The translations under genes and the position numbers were made by a program. Positions 7,635-8,265 of a stretch of 8,265 nt of DNA are shown piece after piece (positions within the stretch are counted from its first letter, which is position 1; each line of letters starts with the position of its first letter). Under the pieces are notes generated by a model. That model saw only the letters and a list, made by a program, of their open reading frames with translations. It was not told the DNA's origin and ran no database searches. The DNA is from Pseudomonas sp. (GTDB lineage: Bacteria > Pseudomonadota > Gammaproteobacteria > Pseudomonadales > Pseudomonadaceae), in assembly GCA_003525045.1 (NCBI GenBank), contig DQGF01000227.1, forward strand, positions 19,260 to 27,524. Direction: 5' to 3'.

Positions 7635-8093
7635 TCAGTCAAAACTGGGAATAATGTTGGCCTTGTCGATCATATCGATCGGCAACAGGAACTCATGGTC
7701 TTCAACCTGCACCACGACGTCCTGCTCTTCTACACCGCGCAGAAGGCCCTGAAAGTTGCGTCGCCCTTCAAAAGGCGAGCGCAGCTTGATCTTCACTTGT
7801 TCACCGGCAAATTTTGCAAACTGCTCAATAGTGAACAGTGGGCGTTCCATGCCAGGCGAGGAAACTTCAAGGGTGTATTCAACGGCGATCGGATCTTCAA
7901 CATCCAGGACACCGCTGATCTGACGGCTGACGATGGCGCAATCGTCCACCAGCACACCGCCTTCTTTATCAATATAAACGCGCAACATTGAGTGGCGACC
8001 TTGAGCCGAAAACTCAATACCCCAGCATTCATAGCCCAGGGCCACGACCACCGGGGCCAGCAAGGCCTGCAACTCTTCTAGCTTGCTCGACAC
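7635..8093 (-). CDS. rimP: Ribosome maturation factor RimP
   Basis: RimP helps assemble the 30S subunit and binds free 30S particles, not 70S ribosomes. The 152-residue product matches the usual length. The N-terminal alpha/beta domain (about 1-84) carries [10 protein letters not shown] (19-28), LRVYID (37-42) and the signature [12 protein letters not shown] (75-86). The C-terminal SH3-like domain follows (about 87-152), with [20 protein letters not shown] (97-116). The frame is open further upstream, but the GTG at 8091-8093 is the best start. GAGGGGG stands five bases before it, the product begins with the conserved [11 protein letters not shown], and the in-frame upstream ATG at 8154-8156 lies inside a terminator stem. 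It is the first protein gene after tRNA-fMet and precedes nusA by 47 bp. Confidence 0.97.
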   Translation of the reverse strand: MSSKLEELQALLAPVVVALGYECWGIEFSAQGRHSMLRVYIDKEGGVLVDDCAIVSRQISGVLDVEDPIAVEYTLEVSSPGMERPLFTIEQFAKFAGEQVKIKLRSPFEGRRNFQGLLRGVEEQDVVVQVEDHEFLLPIDMIDKANIIPSFD

Positions 8094-8107
8094 CTGAACC
8101 CCCTCGT

Positions 8108-8123
8108 GCATGTATGTGCATGC
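8108..8123 (-). other. GCATG/CATGC inverted repeat before the rimP ribosome binding site
   Basis: A five-base inverted repeat with a six-base loop lies between the upstream terminator and the rimP Shine-Dalgarno. TGCATG also occurs as a direct repeat (8107-8112 and 8117-8122). It is weak as an RNA stem, and no known operator is recognised. Confidence 0.25.
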
Positions 8124-8133
8124 TATGCAAAAT

Positions 8134-8156
8134 AAAAAAATGGGCGAAACGCCCAT
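8134..8156 (-). terminator. Intrinsic terminator/attenuator immediately upstream of rimP
   Basis: On the minus strand ATGGGCG, loop TTT and CGCCCAT form a perfect seven-pair stem (8140-8156). Its last T begins a run of seven Ts (8134-8140). This is a canonical Rho-independent terminator, 41 bases upstream of the rimP start. Since no gene lies between it and the tRNA terminator, it probably acts as a second brake or attenuator on transcription entering rimP-nusA-infB. Confidence 0.85.
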
Positions 8157-8163
8157 CCTTGAA

Positions 8164-8183
8164 ACGCCGTCGAACAGCGGCGT
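8164..8183 (-). other. Hairpin between the two terminators
   Basis: ACGCCG (8178-8183) and CGGCGT (8164-8169) pair over six positions with an eight-base loop. TTT follows directly on the minus strand. It could be a weak terminator or a processing stem between tRNA-fMet and rimP. Confidence 0.4.
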
Positions 8184-8201
8184 AGAAAGTGTCCAGCTAA
8201 C

Positions 8202-8223
8202 AAAAAGCCCCTTAAAAGGGGCT
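8202..8223 (-). terminator. Intrinsic terminator after tRNA-fMet
   Basis: Minus-strand AGCCCCT, loop TTTA and AGGGGCT form a seven-pair stem (8206-8223). The final T of the stem begins a run of five Ts (8202-8206). It begins 9 bases after the CCA end of the tRNA and should end most tRNA transcripts, with readthrough feeding the downstream operon. Confidence 0.85.
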
Positions 8224-8231
8224 CCTGAAAC

Positions 8232-8265
8232 TGGTTGCGGGGGCCGGATTTGAACCGACGACCTT
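8232..8265 (-). tRNA. metY: Initiator tRNA-fMet, 3' half, cut by window edge
   Basis: The 34 bases present are the variable loop, the T-arm (GTCGG, TTCAAAT, CCGGC), the 3' acceptor strand CCCCGCA, A73 and an encoded CCA. As I recall it, this is identical to the 3' part of E. coli initiator tRNA-fMet. Acceptor position 72 is A, the hallmark of the unpaired 1-72 end of bacterial initiators, although base 1 and the anticodon are outside the window. Its place upstream of rimP-nusA-infB matches metY in E. coli. It links supply of the initiator tRNA to IF-2, its carrier factor. Confidence 0.92.

Noticed and set aside
6118..7752. 544-codon open frame on the plus strand opposite nusA and rimP
   Set aside because: Antisense shadow of intact nusA with no family features; its amino acid composition mirrors the codons of the real gene.
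8094..8156. Longer rimP start (ATG at 8154-8156) adding 21 residues
   Set aside because: The extension would begin inside the terminator stem, has no ribosome binding site, and is absent from the family. The GTG at 8091-8093 has a strong one.
8128..8157. Possible rimP promoter with TATTTT as -10 after the terminator
   Set aside because: The matching -35 position reads GATGGG, and the AT-rich stretch is explained by the terminator T-run.
1..8265. Mobile element, CRISPR array, toxin-antitoxin or other accessory system
   Set aside because: Every ORF of weight is a conserved housekeeping gene in a conserved order, and the spacers contain only short RNA hairpins. The tRNA at the right edge could serve as an integration site in principle, but no integrase or attachment repeat is visible.

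Overview
The window is a stretch of gammaproteobacterial chromosome, almost certainly from a Pseudomonas, probably the P. fluorescens/P. putida side of the genus. This rests on recalled family sequences, not on a search. The NusA (493 aa), IF-2 (842 aa), RimP (152 aa) and PNPase sequences read like Pseudomonas orthologues. The codon use is GC-rich, and the gene order is the conserved metY-rimP-nusA-infB-rbfA-truB-rpsO-pnp order.

All genes lie on the minus strand, so transcription runs from high to low coordinates. The right edge holds the 3' half of an initiator tRNA-fMet (8232-8265), followed by its intrinsic terminator. A 138-bp spacer then carries a second hairpin and a second, very clear intrinsic terminator just upstream of rimP. 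After that come rimP (7635-8093, GTG start), nusA (6106-7587), infB (3550-6078), rbfA (2989-3390), truB (2068-2985, GTG start), rpsO (1680-1949) and the first 493 codons of pnp (1-1481, GTG start), which runs off the left edge. No gene-free stretch exceeds 200 bp. The plus strand carries only shadow reading frames.

The genes form one functional unit linking transcription, ribosome assembly, initiation and RNA turnover. RimP and RbfA mature the 30S subunit, and S15 is a primary 16S rRNA binder. TruB makes pseudouridine 55 in tRNA. IF-2 delivers fMet-tRNA to the 30S, and the tRNA it uses is the gene that heads the cluster. NusA controls pausing, termination and antitermination. PNPase degrades RNA. 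Short gaps (3, 27 and 47 bp) suggest co-transcription within rimP-nusA-infB and rbfA-truB. The longer gaps (infB-rbfA 159 bp, truB-rpsO 118 bp, rpsO-pnp 198 bp and tRNA-rimP 138 bp) each contain RNA hairpins that could act as terminators, processing sites or autoregulatory leaders.

I see no mobile element, CRISPR array, defence system or foreign-looking gene, and no new biological system. The points worth a second look are all RNA structures in the intergenic spacers, plus the lack of usable internal start codons in the IF-2 N-terminal region.
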